14,560 bases of DNA from Actinomycetota bacterium (GCA_009701105.1 WLKU01000020.1:1-14560); one strand, 5' to 3'. Shown: positions 1-6,850, numbered from the stretch's first letter. Notes: generated by a model not told the origin, from the sequence alone. Made by a program: numbers and translations.

Positions 1-966
1 CGACATGCTGACGTGATTTTGCCACCGCCGTCACATCTTGAGCGCAGTCATTACGACATGGTCTTCACTGCATTTTCAATTCGTAACGTTGCCAATTTTT
101 CTGAGGCTGTGTTCGAGCGCGAAGCCGACCAACCAGATGAGTGGCAGATCTTGGCAAAACTCGCCGGTATTGCGCAAGGTGCTGGGGCAGATGTAGATCC
201 TGCCGTAATTGACGAATACATTTTCGGTTCGCTGTTGAGCAATTTACTGAAAGACAAATCCTCTCCAATACACGGACGCAGCGAAGAAGAGATTCGTGAT
301 CTTGTGGACGCAACACAACTGAATGGTCCTGAGCGCATTCTCGACACGTTGCTACGAACAGGCCCATACGGCGAAGCCTTTGGTGCAAACCCGAAGGGCA
401 TTAATTTGCAGACATTGCGCGATCAACCACATGGTGTCGATTTCGGCGCACTTGAGCCCCGTATTCCAGAAGTGTTGCGCACACCGAGCGGAAAAGTAGA
501 ACTTGCTCCGACAGAATTACTCGCCGACTTGGATCGTTTGAAAGAAGCAATGCACCAAGTAGATGTAGATGGGTTATTGCTCGTTGGTCGTCGTCATTTA
601 CGTTCAAATAATTCATGGATGCACAACGTGTCTGTGCTGATGAAGGGTAAGCCACGCTGCACATTGCTGATGCATCCAGAAGATGCCACACGCGCTGGTG
701 TTGTTGACGGAGGAAATGCGCGAATCACGAGTCGCGTTGGAAGCATTGTGGCTGTTGTTGAAATAACACAAAACATTCGTCCGCGAGTTGTGAGCCTTCC
801 GCACGGATGGGGACACGGAGTGAGTGGAACGAAGATGACGATCGCTGCTGAACGAGCCGGCGTGAACTCAAATGTGTTAACAGATGAAGATCAAATGGAT
901 CCACTGTCAGGAACTTCCGTATTAAATGGCATTCCTGTTCACATAGAAGCAGTTATCCACTCTTAG
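1..966 (+). CDS. Molybdopterin-dependent oxidoreductase, C-terminal part (5' truncated by window)
   Basis: The reading frame is open from base 1 (R-H-A-D-V-I-L-P-P-P), so the gene begins upstream and the GTG at 13 is internal. The first residues match the stretch of formate dehydrogenase/nitrate reductase-type Mo-bis-MGD enzymes where a substrate domain runs R-H-A-D-V-x-L-P, then L-E-R-S. The last third, about residues 205-315, looks like the molydop-binding beta-barrel domain: N-S-W-M-H-N near residue 200, 'HPEDA...G..DGG.ARITSR.G' and 'VSLPHGWGHG' near 265. That domain holds the guanine-dinucleotide cofactor. The Fe-S and substrate-channel parts lie outside the window, so the substrate cannot be named; a general 'molybdopterin oxidoreductase' or formate dehydrogenase alpha-like label is as far as the sequence goes. 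The stop is TAG at 964-966. No hairpin terminator follows at once; the gene runs into the DnaA-box-like region. Confidence 0.88.
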   Translation, partial: RHADVILPPPSHLERSHYDMVFTAFSIRNVANFSEAVFEREADQPDEWQILAKLAGIAQGAGADVDPAVIDEYIFGSLLSNLLKDKSSPIHGRSEEEIRDLVDATQLNGPERILDTLLRTGPYGEAFGANPKGINLQTLRDQPHGVDFGALEPRIPEVLRTPSGKVELAPTELLADLDRLKEAMHQVDVDGLLLVGRRHLRSNNSWMHNVSVLMKGKPRCTLLMHPEDATRAGVVDGGNARITSRVGSIVAVVEITQNIRPRVVSLPHGWGHGVSGTKMTIAAERAGVNSNVLTDEDQMDPLSGTSVLNGIPVHIEAVIHS

Positions 967-1046
967 TCATGGTTGTACACAGTGCTGTCCACAGCACAAT
1001 CCCCAGATAAAACCTGAAAATCACAGGGTTATCCACTTCCTCCACA
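953..1046 (+). promoter_or_regulatory. Cluster of DnaA-box-like 9-mers
   Basis: Five 9-mers on the same strand resemble the DnaA box TTATCCACA or its actinobacterial form TTGTCCACA: TTATCCACT at 953-961 (inside the end of the upstream gene), TTGTACACA at 973-981, CTGTCCACA at 985-993, TTATCCACT at 1029-1037 and TCCTCCACA at 1038-1046. Each differs from one of the two forms by one or two bases. Shared orientation and density within 94 bp are unusual by eye. No dnaA or dnaN is in the window, so this is more likely a DnaA-responsive or titration site linked to nrdJ than an origin. E. coli nrdAB is a known DnaA-regulated RNR operon; extending that to here is inference. Confidence 0.45.
982..997. 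repeat. Perfect 7-bp dyad GTGCTGT-CC-ACAGCAC
   Basis: GTGCTGT at 982-988 and ACAGCAC at 991-997 are exact reverse complements separated by CC. It lies 16 bases after the stop of the molybdopterin enzyme and contains one DnaA-like box (985-993). It could be a protein-binding dyad. A 2-nt loop is too tight for a full RNA hairpin and no T-run follows, so I do not call it a terminator. Confidence 0.5.
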
Positions 1047-1074
1047 CAGGGGTATTGCCTTACAGTTCGAAGTG

Positions 1075-1180
1075 CATCTAGCAATGGCGCAACGCAACAC
1101 GGCAGCTGTGAGACCGCAAGGTTTTGAACCTGTGAAAGGGGGGTGTGACGTTGCTAGATGTTTTCTAATATTTCTTTTTG
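1075..1180 (+). other. Long-range inverted repeat with T-rich tail; possible small RNA or terminator
   Basis: CATCTAGCAA (1075-1084) and TTGCTAGATG (1151-1160) pair perfectly over 10 bp and enclose 66 nt. Inside, GAGACC-GCAA-GGTTTT can form a GNRA-capped hairpin, and AGGTT-TTG-AACCT is an alternative overlapping it. The right arm is followed by a T-rich run (1161-1179: TTTTCTAATATTTCTTTTT), so a transcript ending here would look like a compact structured RNA with a U-rich tail. I see no clear promoter of its own just upstream. It may be a read-through terminator for the molybdopterin gene, a small RNA, or chance. Confidence 0.35.
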
Positions 1181-1263
1181 ATGTCATTTTCGTGGAGTCG
1201 CCAAACCGTTACAGAGCAAGGAAAATAGGAGAGAAAAAAGTGCCCGAAGTTCGACGAGGGTAA

Positions 1264-1292
1264 TTGACAGAAGGTAATTACAATGCTGTAAT
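1264..1292 (+). promoter_or_regulatory. Extended -10 sigma-70 promoter for nrdJ
   Basis: The -35 element TTGACA (1264-1269) is a full consensus match. After a 17-bp spacer comes TGTAAT (1287-1292), five of six to TATAAT, preceded by an extended -10 TG at 1284-1285. Transcription should begin at about 1299-1301. A dyad ATTAC (1277-1281) and GTAAT (1288-1292) with a 6-bp spacer covers the -10 and could be an operator. This is the clearest promoter in the window and leaves a leader of roughly 195 nt before the nrdJ start. Confidence 0.75.
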
Positions 1293-1300
1293 CAATCCCT

Positions 1301-1410
1301 ACCAGTTGTGGGCAAATCTGCAGTGGGAGTGGTTTGGACACAACATCTAGTGGTCTCGCAAGAGACGCCAGATTCGGTGACTCTCCACTCTGATTGGAAA
1401 TTTGCCCAGA
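1301..1410 (+). promoter_or_regulatory. Structured 5' leader of nrdJ, candidate cis-regulatory RNA
   Basis: TGGGCAAAT (1309-1317) and ATTTGCCCA (1400-1408) form a perfect 9-bp closing stem that begins only about 10 nt after the predicted transcript start. Inside, GAGTGG (1327-1332) pairs with CCACTC (1385-1390), and GTCTC-GCAA-GAGAC (1353-1366) is a perfect 5-bp hairpin with a GNRA tetraloop. The motif AGTGG occurs three times (1322-1326, 1328-1332, 1349-1353), and each copy can pair with the single CCACT at 1385-1389, giving mutually exclusive folds. A 9-nt direct repeat ACCAGTTGT lies at 1301-1309 and 1454-1462, either side of the domain. I do not find the conserved GCCACTG core of cobalamin riboswitches. 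The fold comes from manual pairing only. Confidence 0.5.
1338..1353. promoter_or_regulatory. NrdR-box-like sequence
   Basis: ACACAACATCTAGTGG matches 13 of 16 positions of the NrdR consensus ACACWATATATWGTGT. NrdR is the conserved repressor of bacterial ribonucleotide reductase genes and usually binds paired boxes near the promoter. Here I find only one good copy, about 38 bases downstream of the predicted transcript start and inside the structured leader; the best neighbour (near 1310-1325) is poor and out of the usual spacing. It may therefore be chance overlap with the RNA element. Confidence 0.3.
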
Positions 1411-1495
1411 GCCCGTAGTTATTGAGAAATATCAGTTTTAAGTCGTTTTATTCACCAGTTGTTACGTACCAAAAATACAGAGAGAAGAAGTCAAT

Positions 1496-4318
1496 ATGTC
1501 AATCGCACCAGAGCGGCTCACCATTGGAATCGGCCGCAAGTTCACCACTGAAGGCGTACACCCATACGACCAGATGGTCTGGGAGAAGCGCGATGCGCGC
1601 ATTAACAACTGGAAAGACGGAACAATCGCATTCGAGCAACTCGGTGTCGAGTTTCCAGTTGGCTGGTCGCTCAATGCGACCAACATCGTTACTCAAAAAT
1701 ATTTCCGTGGCACACCGGGCACACCAGAACGTGAGCACTCATTGCGACAGGTCATCGACCGCGTAGCAAACACCATTGCCGACTGGGGCATCGAGGGTGG
1801 ATACTTTGCAGACGCCGACGAGGCCGAGGCATTTCGCGACGAACTGAAGTTTATTTTGGTCACACAGCGCGCAGCATTTAACTCGCCAGTGTGGTTCAAC
1901 ATCGGAGTACCAGGAGTGCCACAGCAAGCAAGTGCGTGCTTCATTCTTTCAACTGAAGACACCATGGACGGAATTCTCAACTGGTATCGCGAAGAAGGAA
2001 TCATCTTCAAGGGTGGCTCTGGTGCAGGTATCAACTTGTCCAACATTCGTTCAAGTGTCGAGCACCTGAAGGGTGGTGGCACTGCCTCTGGCCCAGTGAG
2101 CTTTATGCGCGGCGCAGACTCTTCCGCAGGCACCATCAAGTCGGGCGGCAAAACACGTCGTGCCGCGAAGATGGTCATCTTGAATGTGGATCACCCAGAT
2201 GTTGAAGAGTTCATCTGGTGCAAAACCCGTGAAGAGCAAAAGGCTCGTGCATTGCGCGATGCCGGCTTCGACATGGATCTCGACGGCAAAGATTCGTTCT
2301 CTGTGCAATACCAGAATGCAAACAACTCAGTGCGCGTCACTGACGAGTTCATGCACGCCGTTAAGGAAGATCGCGACTGGACTTACAAGGCTGTCAAGGA
2401 TGGAGCACCAGTGCGCTCGATCAAGGCTCGTGACTTGTGGCGCCAAATTGCCACCGCATCATGGGAGTGCGCAGACCCAGGTTTGCAATTTGATACCACC
2501 ATCAACAAGTGGCACACCGCTCATGCAACAGGCCGCATCAATGGCTCCAACCCATGCAGCGAGTACATGCACATCGACAACTCGGCATGCAACTTGGCAT
2601 CGATCAACTTGCTCAAGTACCTAGACAACACCGACACCTTCGATGTTGAGGCATACCGTCACACCATTGAAGTGATGTTTACCGCTCAAGAAATTTTGGT
2701 GGGCAACGCCGACTACCCAACAGAGAAGATCGGCGAGAACAGCCTGATTTTCCGTCAGTTGGGCCTCGGATACGCAAACATCGGTGCATTGTTGATGGCC
2801 CTTGGTATGCCATACGACTCGACCGGTGGTCGTGCGTGGGCTGCTGCTTTGACATCGATGATGACAGGTCATGCATACGCCACAAGCGCGCGCATTGCAA
2901 GCCGCATGGGGCCTTTCTCGGGCTTTGCAGCTAACGAGCGCTACATGCTCAACGTGTTGCGCATGCACCGCGATGCCAACAACGAAATTGACAACATCGA
3001 CGTGGTGCAACAAGACCTCGTTGCTGCTGCAACCCATGCATGGGACTCTGCTGTTCGCGACGGCGAAGAGTACGGCGTGCGTAACAGCCAAGCAACAGTG
3101 CTTGCACCAACCGGCACCATTGGTTTGATGATGGACTGTGACACAACTGGTATCGAGCCAGACTTGGGTCTCGTCAAGTTCAAGAAGTTGGTGGGCGGTG
3201 GCAACATGTCGATCGTCAACCAGACAGTGCCTCGTGCACTCACCAACCTTGGCTACGAAGGTCCTGTCGTTGATCGCATCATTCAATACATCGATGTCAA
3301 CAAGACCATTGTTGGTTCACCAGACTTGAAGGTTGAGCACTTGCCAGTGTTTGCTTGCTCGATGGGAGACAACACCATTCACTACGAAGGTCACGTGCGC
3401 ATGATGGGTGCGGCTCAGCCGTTCTTGTCTGGTGCAATCTCAAAGACCGTCAACATGCCAGAAGAGGCAACGATCGAAGAGATCGAGGCGTTGCACATGT
3501 TGTCGTGGGAGCTTGGCATCAAGGCTGTTGCTATCTACCGCGACAACTGCAAAGTTGGACAGCCACTTTCTACCGCCAAGAAAGACGGAGAAAAGGGAAC
3601 TGCCGATGCTGCAGCCACTGCTGGTCAAATGACCAACACAGTTGAGCGCATTGTCGAAAAGATTGTGCACCAGCCAGTGCGTCAGAAGTTGCCACGCTCA
3701 CGTCGTGGTCGCACCTTCGAGTTCCGTGTTGCTGATTGCAAGGGCTTTGCAACCATCGGCGAATATGTCGACGGTCGTCCAGGCGAAGTGTTCCTCACTG
3801 TGTCAAAGCAGGGCAGCACATTGGCTGGCATCATGGACTCGTTTGCAAAGAGCGTCTCGTACGGTTTGCAGTACGGCGTTCCATTGCGCGCATTCATCGA
3901 GGCATTCATCAACACGCGCTTCGAGCCAGCTGGCATGACTGATGATTCTGACATTCGCATGGCATCGTCCATCATCGACTATCTCTTCCGCCGCTTGGCT
4001 GTCGAGTATCTGTCGGTCGAAGAGCGTGCAGAGTTGGGTATCTACACACGCGAAGAGCGTTTGCAACCAACACTGCCTGGCGTCGAGGAATCGGTAACCA
4101 ATACTGCTCAAGGCGTCGACGTGATCAGCGATCCGAAGACAGTGCCAACTGTGCAAGAACTTGTTGCACAAATGGACTTCGCAGCACAACAGCCACACGC
4201 GCAGGCAACACCAGCTAAAACTGGCGCAATCTGCTCATCATGCGGCTCCGCCAACATGCAACGCGCTGGTGCGTGTTACGTGTGTGGTGACTGCGGATCT
4301 TCGTCCGGCTGTTCCTGA
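1496..4318 (+). CDS. nrdJ: Adenosylcobalamin-dependent (class II) ribonucleotide reductase
   Basis: This 940-residue cytoplasmic enzyme reduces ribonucleotides to deoxyribonucleotides using coenzyme B12, without oxygen or a second radical subunit. The catalytic loop N-P-C-S-E at 352-356 gives Asn352, Cys354 (thiyl radical) and Glu356. Cys148 and Cys365 fit the redox pair; the 11-residue step from Cys354 to Cys365 is the same as in the Thermotoga maritima enzyme. G-T-I-G and the nucleotide-binding region 'APTGTIGL' lie near 535-545. A TSCPD domain covers roughly 735-840. The tail (about 910-940) is cysteine rich, with CxxC pairs and a final C-G-S-S-S-G-C that should re-reduce the active site or bind zinc. 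ATG at 1496 follows AGAGAAGAAG at 1481-1490. No nrdA, nrdB or nrdR is in the window. It converges on the P450 gene with only 4 bp between stops. Confidence 0.97.
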   Translation: MSIAPERLTIGIGRKFTTEGVHPYDQMVWEKRDARINNWKDGTIAFEQLGVEFPVGWSLNATNIVTQKYFRGTPGTPEREHSLRQVIDRVANTIADWGIEGGYFADADEAEAFRDELKFILVTQRAAFNSPVWFNIGVPGVPQQASACFILSTEDTMDGILNWYREEGIIFKGGSGAGINLSNIRSSVEHLKGGGTASGPVSFMRGADSSAGTIKSGGKTRRAAKMVILNVDHPDVEEFIWCKTREEQKARALRDAGFDMDLDGKDSFSVQYQNANNSVRVTDEFMHAVKEDRDWTYKAVKDGAPVRSIKARDLWRQIATASWECADPGLQFDTTINKWHTAHATGRINGSNPCSEYMHIDNSACNLASINLLKYLDNTDTFDVEAYRHTIEVMFTAQEILVGNADYPTEKIGENSLIFRQLGLGYANIGALLMALGMPYDSTGGRAWAAALTSMMTGHAYATSARIASRMGPFSGFAANERYMLNVLRMHRDANNEIDNIDVVQQDLVAAATHAWDSAVRDGEEYGVRNSQATVLAPTGTIGLMMDCDTTGIEPDLGLVKFKKLVGGGNMSIVNQTVPRALTNLGYEGPVVDRIIQYIDVNKTIVGSPDLKVEHLPVFACSMGDNTIHYEGHVRMMGAAQPFLSGAISKTVNMPEEATIEEIEALHMLSWELGIKAVAIYRDNCKVGQPLSTAKKDGEKGTADAAATAGQMTNTVERIVEKIVHQPVRQKLPRSRRGRTFEFRVADCKGFATIGEYVDGRPGEVFLTVSKQGSTLAGIMDSFAKSVSYGLQYGVPLRAFIEAFINTRFEPAGMTDDSDIRMASSIIDYLFRRLAVEYLSVEERAELGIYTREERLQPTLPGVEESVTNTAQGVDVISDPKTVPTVQELVAQMDFAAQQPHAQATPAKTGAICSSCGSANMQRAGACYVCGDCGSSSGCS

Positions 4319-4322
4319 TTCG

Positions 4323-5591
4323 TCAGGGGTTAATGCGACACGGCATCCGCTTGATGCCATTAATGAAGTTGCTTTGTAGGTAAGCAGGCTCACCTGTGAT
4401 TTGCAGGTTGGGCATGCGCGTATAAATTTCATTAAACATCACGCCTAATTCGCGGCGCGCCAAGTTGGCGCCTAAGCAAAAGTGGGGGCCACCAGCGCCG
4501 AAGCCCACTTGGCCAGGTGCAGGTGCCCGAGTGACATCGAAGATGTACGGATTTTCGTATACCTCTTCGTCGCGATTGGCTGAGTTGTACCACATCACAA
4601 TCTTTTCGCCTTGCTTGATCTTGACGCCTCGAATTTCGGTGTCACGTGTGGCGGTGCGACGAAAGTGAATCACTGGTGACGACCAACGAACGATTTCTTC
4701 GACGGCAGTCTTGGTGTTGGCTTCGAAGTTGCCAAACCATTTGGTGCGCTCGTCTGGCAGGCGGGTGAGCTCGAGCATTCCGTGGCTGATGGCGTTACGG
4801 GTGGTCTCGTTGCCAGCAACGACAAGAAGAATAAAGAAGCTGCCGAACTCTTGTGGCGACATGCGCTCGCCATCAACTTCGGCATGCATCATGATGCTTG
4901 TGAGATCATCTTGTGGCGTCTTCAACCGATCTTCGCCGAGAGCCTGTGCGTAGGCAAATATTTCGAGCGCAACGTTGATGAGGTTCTCAAGAGTGCCACC
5001 AAAATCCGGGTCGCCTGCACCAAGAATGACATTTGTCCAATCAAGGATTTGTTTTTCGTCGCTTTGAGGGATGCCCATCATCTCGCAAATGATCTGCAAA
5101 GGAAACGGTGCGGCAATATTTTCGACAAAATCAAACTCTGAGTCGCCAAACTTTTCAATCACGGTGTCAACGACTGTGCGTGCTTTGATCTTGACGTACT
5201 CTTCGATGCGTGCGATCTCTTTTGGCGTGAAGCCTTTGGACACAATGGTTCGCAGCCGCACATGCTTGGGGTCGTCCATGCTGATCATGGACCCAAAAAA
5301 TTCATTGAGCTCAATCGTGAGATCGGGAATGTTGGTGCCCTTGCCGCTCTGAAACAGGTCGGGATTGCGGCTGGCTTGCCAAATATCCTCATGTTTTGTG
5401 AGTGCCCAATATCCAGGCCCGACCGGAAAATTCATCAGTTCAATTTCGGGGAAGAACTTGACGGGGGCTTCATTACGCAATGTGGAGAACACGGATTCAC
5501 GGTGAACTCGGGGTGCCTTCCAAAATTCGGGATCTGAAAGGTTGATGTGGTCGGGGTCAATGCGGGTCAGTTGGACTGGGCTTTGGGACAT
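4323..5591 (-). CDS. Cytochrome P450, CYP125/CYP142-like
   Basis: The 422-residue soluble P450 carries every family mark: I-helix A-G-N-E-T-T at 259-264 (oxygen activation), the K-helix E-x-x-R at Glu299-Arg302, and the haem loop F-G-A-G-G-P-H-F-C-L-G at 364-374 with Cys372 as haem thiolate. 'GNETTRNAISHGM' and 'EEIVRWSSPVIHFRRTA' are close to the corresponding stretches I know from M. tuberculosis CYP125, which oxidises the cholesterol side chain at C26/C27. A sterol or other long branched chain is thus a likely substrate, but residues alone do not fix it. It needs ferredoxin and reductase partners, none in the window. The start ATG lacks a clear ribosome-binding site, which would suit a leaderless transcript. 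It diverges from the thiolase and converges on nrdJ. Confidence 0.93.
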   Translation of the reverse strand: MSQSPVQLTRIDPDHINLSDPEFWKAPRVHRESVFSTLRNEAPVKFFPEIELMNFPVGPGYWALTKHEDIWQASRNPDLFQSGKGTNIPDLTIELNEFFGSMISMDDPKHVRLRTIVSKGFTPKEIARIEEYVKIKARTVVDTVIEKFGDSEFDFVENIAAPFPLQIICEMMGIPQSDEKQILDWTNVILGAGDPDFGGTLENLINVALEIFAYAQALGEDRLKTPQDDLTSIMMHAEVDGERMSPQEFGSFFILLVVAGNETTRNAISHGMLELTRLPDERTKWFGNFEANTKTAVEEIVRWSSPVIHFRRTATRDTEIRGVKIKQGEKIVMWYNSANRDEEVYENPYIFDVTRAPAPGQVGFGAGGPHFCLGANLARRELGVMFNEIYTRMPNLQITGEPAYLQSNFINGIKRMPCRINP

Positions 5592-5647
5592 GCCGAAATG
5601 GTACCGTTGCGTAACTATTTATTAATAACTCAAACGAAAGACACCCC
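5592..5647. promoter_or_regulatory. 56-bp divergent spacer between P450 and thiolase
   Basis: Both divergent genes must be driven from this short A/T-rich spacer or from inside each other. It contains a near-palindrome AATGGTACCGTT (5597-5608, one mismatched pair) and the run TATTTATTAATAA (5615-5627), which offers -10-like sequence on either strand. I looked for the KstR-type AAC-nn-GTT core known from mycobacterial sterol genes and did not find it. A shared regulator is plausible from the spacing alone. Confidence 0.35.
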
Positions 5648-6850
5648 ATGACACAAGCAGTGATCGTTGCAACCGCCCGTAGCCCAATCGGCCGTGCCAA
5701 CAAAGGAACCCTTATTGACTTGCGTCCAGACGAGATGACGGCACAAATCGTGCGCGCCCTCATGGCCAAGGTGCCACAAGTGAAAGGTTCGGACGTCGAA
5801 GACTTGATGCTCGGCATTGGTCAACCTGCTGGTGAAGGTGGATTCAACATCGGTCGTATGGTTGCGATTCTTGCTGGTCTCGACGATGTGCCTGGCGTGA
5901 CGGTCAATCGTTATTGCTCGTCCAGTTTGCAAACAATTCGTATGGCGGCACACGCGATCATGGCAGGCGAAGGCGATTGCTTTATCGCGGCAGGCGTTGA
6001 GACCGTGAGCCGTTACCAATATGGTGCAAGCGACATGGCACCAAACCCAATCTTCAAGGGACCAGGCGAGCGCACCAAGTTGCGCAGTGCCGGTGGTCAA
6101 CCAACATGGACGCCTGCACAGGGGATGGCAGATGCATACATCTCGATGGGTCAGACCGCAGAGAACGTTCGTGAAGTTGAAGGCGTAACTCGTGAAGAGA
6201 TGGATGCTTTTGGTGCTCGTTCGCAACAACTTGCAGTGAAGAACCAAAACAACGGTTTCTTCGAACGCGAAATTACTCCACTCACATTGCCAAACGGCAC
6301 TGTGATCAGCAAAGACGATGGCCCGCGCGATGGCACAACTGCCGAAGGTCTTGCAGCACTCAAGCCAGTGTTTCGTCCAGACGGACAAATCACTGCTGGT
6401 AACGCATGCCCGCTCAACGACGGTGCAGCAGCGGTCATGGTCATGAGCGACACAAAAGCAAAGCAACTTGGACTCACACCACTTGCACGAATTGTTTCGT
6501 CAGGCGTGTCTGGCCTCAACCCAGAAATCATGGGTCTTGGCCCAATCGAAGCCTGTCGTCAAGCGCTCAAGCGTGCTGGCATGACCATCGACAACGTCGA
6601 TCTTGTTGAAATCAACGAGGCATTTGCTGCACAAGTTATTCCGTCAGCAAAGCACTTGGGCATTTCAATGGACAAGCTCAATATTCACGGTGGAGCGATT
6701 GCGCTCGGTCACCCATTCGGTATGACCGGTGCTCGCATCATGACCACCTTGATCAACGGCTTGCAGTCAACCAACAAGACAGTCGGCATGGAGTCGATGT
6801 GTGTTGGTGGTGGCCAAGGAATGGCCATGATCATCGAACGCTTGAGCTGA
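5648..6850 (+). CDS. Thiolase, acetyl-CoA C-acyltransferase
   Basis: This 400-residue enzyme of the thiolase superfamily performs CoA-dependent cleavage of 3-ketoacyl-CoA in beta-oxidation, or the reverse condensation. The catalytic set is complete: Cys90 in V-N-R-Y-C-S-S-S (acyl carrier), His355 in G-G-A-I-A-L-G-H-P, and Cys385 in M-C-V-G-G-G-Q-G, at nearly the same spacing as Zoogloea thiolase. N-E-A-F-A near 324 supplies the conserved Asn. The length is normal. It diverges from the CYP125-like P450 over 56 bp, the arrangement of fadA5 and cyp125 in mycobacteria, which suggests side-chain degradation of a sterol or similar acid. The sequence around Cys90 is not especially FadA5-like, so the FadA5 assignment rests on context. 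The 3' end overlaps the opposing MFS gene by 20 bp. Confidence 0.93.
   Translation: MTQAVIVATARSPIGRANKGTLIDLRPDEMTAQIVRALMAKVPQVKGSDVEDLMLGIGQPAGEGGFNIGRMVAILAGLDDVPGVTVNRYCSSSLQTIRMAAHAIMAGEGDCFIAAGVETVSRYQYGASDMAPNPIFKGPGERTKLRSAGGQPTWTPAQGMADAYISMGQTAENVREVEGVTREEMDAFGARSQQLAVKNQNNGFFEREITPLTLPNGTVISKDDGPRDGTTAEGLAALKPVFRPDGQITAGNACPLNDGAAAVMVMSDTKAKQLGLTPLARIVSSGVSGLNPEIMGLGPIEACRQALKRAGMTIDNVDLVEINEAFAAQVIPSAKHLGISMDKLNIHGGAIALGHPFGMTGARIMTTLINGLQSTNKTVGMESMCVGGGQGMAMIIERLS

Larger units (their letters stand above)
967..1495. other. 529-base intergenic region upstream of nrdJ
   Basis: No convincing protein gene lies here. In order I see a 7-bp dyad with a CC spacer (982-997), DnaA-box-like 9-mers running back into the preceding gene (953-1046), a long-range 10-bp inverted repeat with T-rich sequence after it (1075-1180), a stretch from 1181 to 1263 in which I see nothing, an extended -10 promoter (1264-1292), a structured leader (about 1301-1410), and an A/T-rich ribosome-loading segment ending in AGAGAAGAAG at 1481-1490. 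The gap is far longer than any other in the window, which suggests that control of nrdJ is its main job. Confidence 0.8.

Noticed and set aside
953..1046. Chromosomal origin oriC
   Set aside because: DnaA-like boxes are present, but no dnaA, dnaN, rpmH or parAB lies in the window, and no clear A/T-rich unwinding repeat array is visible.
1108..1130. T-arm-like GGTTCAAAACC on the minus strand, suggesting a tRNA relic
   Set aside because: No matching acceptor, D-arm or anticodon arm at the right distances; the stem is only a short chance dyad.
1072..1263. 63-codon open frame (GTG start) upstream of the nrdJ promoter
   Set aside because: No ribosome site, no recognisable family, basic low-quality composition, and it spans the long-range inverted repeat; better explained as non-coding.
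1299..1495. Standard cobalamin riboswitch before nrdJ
   Set aside because: Expected because the enzyme uses B12, but the conserved GCCACTG core and the B12-box are not found on the plus strand of the gap.
5592..5647. KstR operator between P450 and thiolase
   Set aside because: The AAC-nn-GTT core is not present in the 56-bp spacer.
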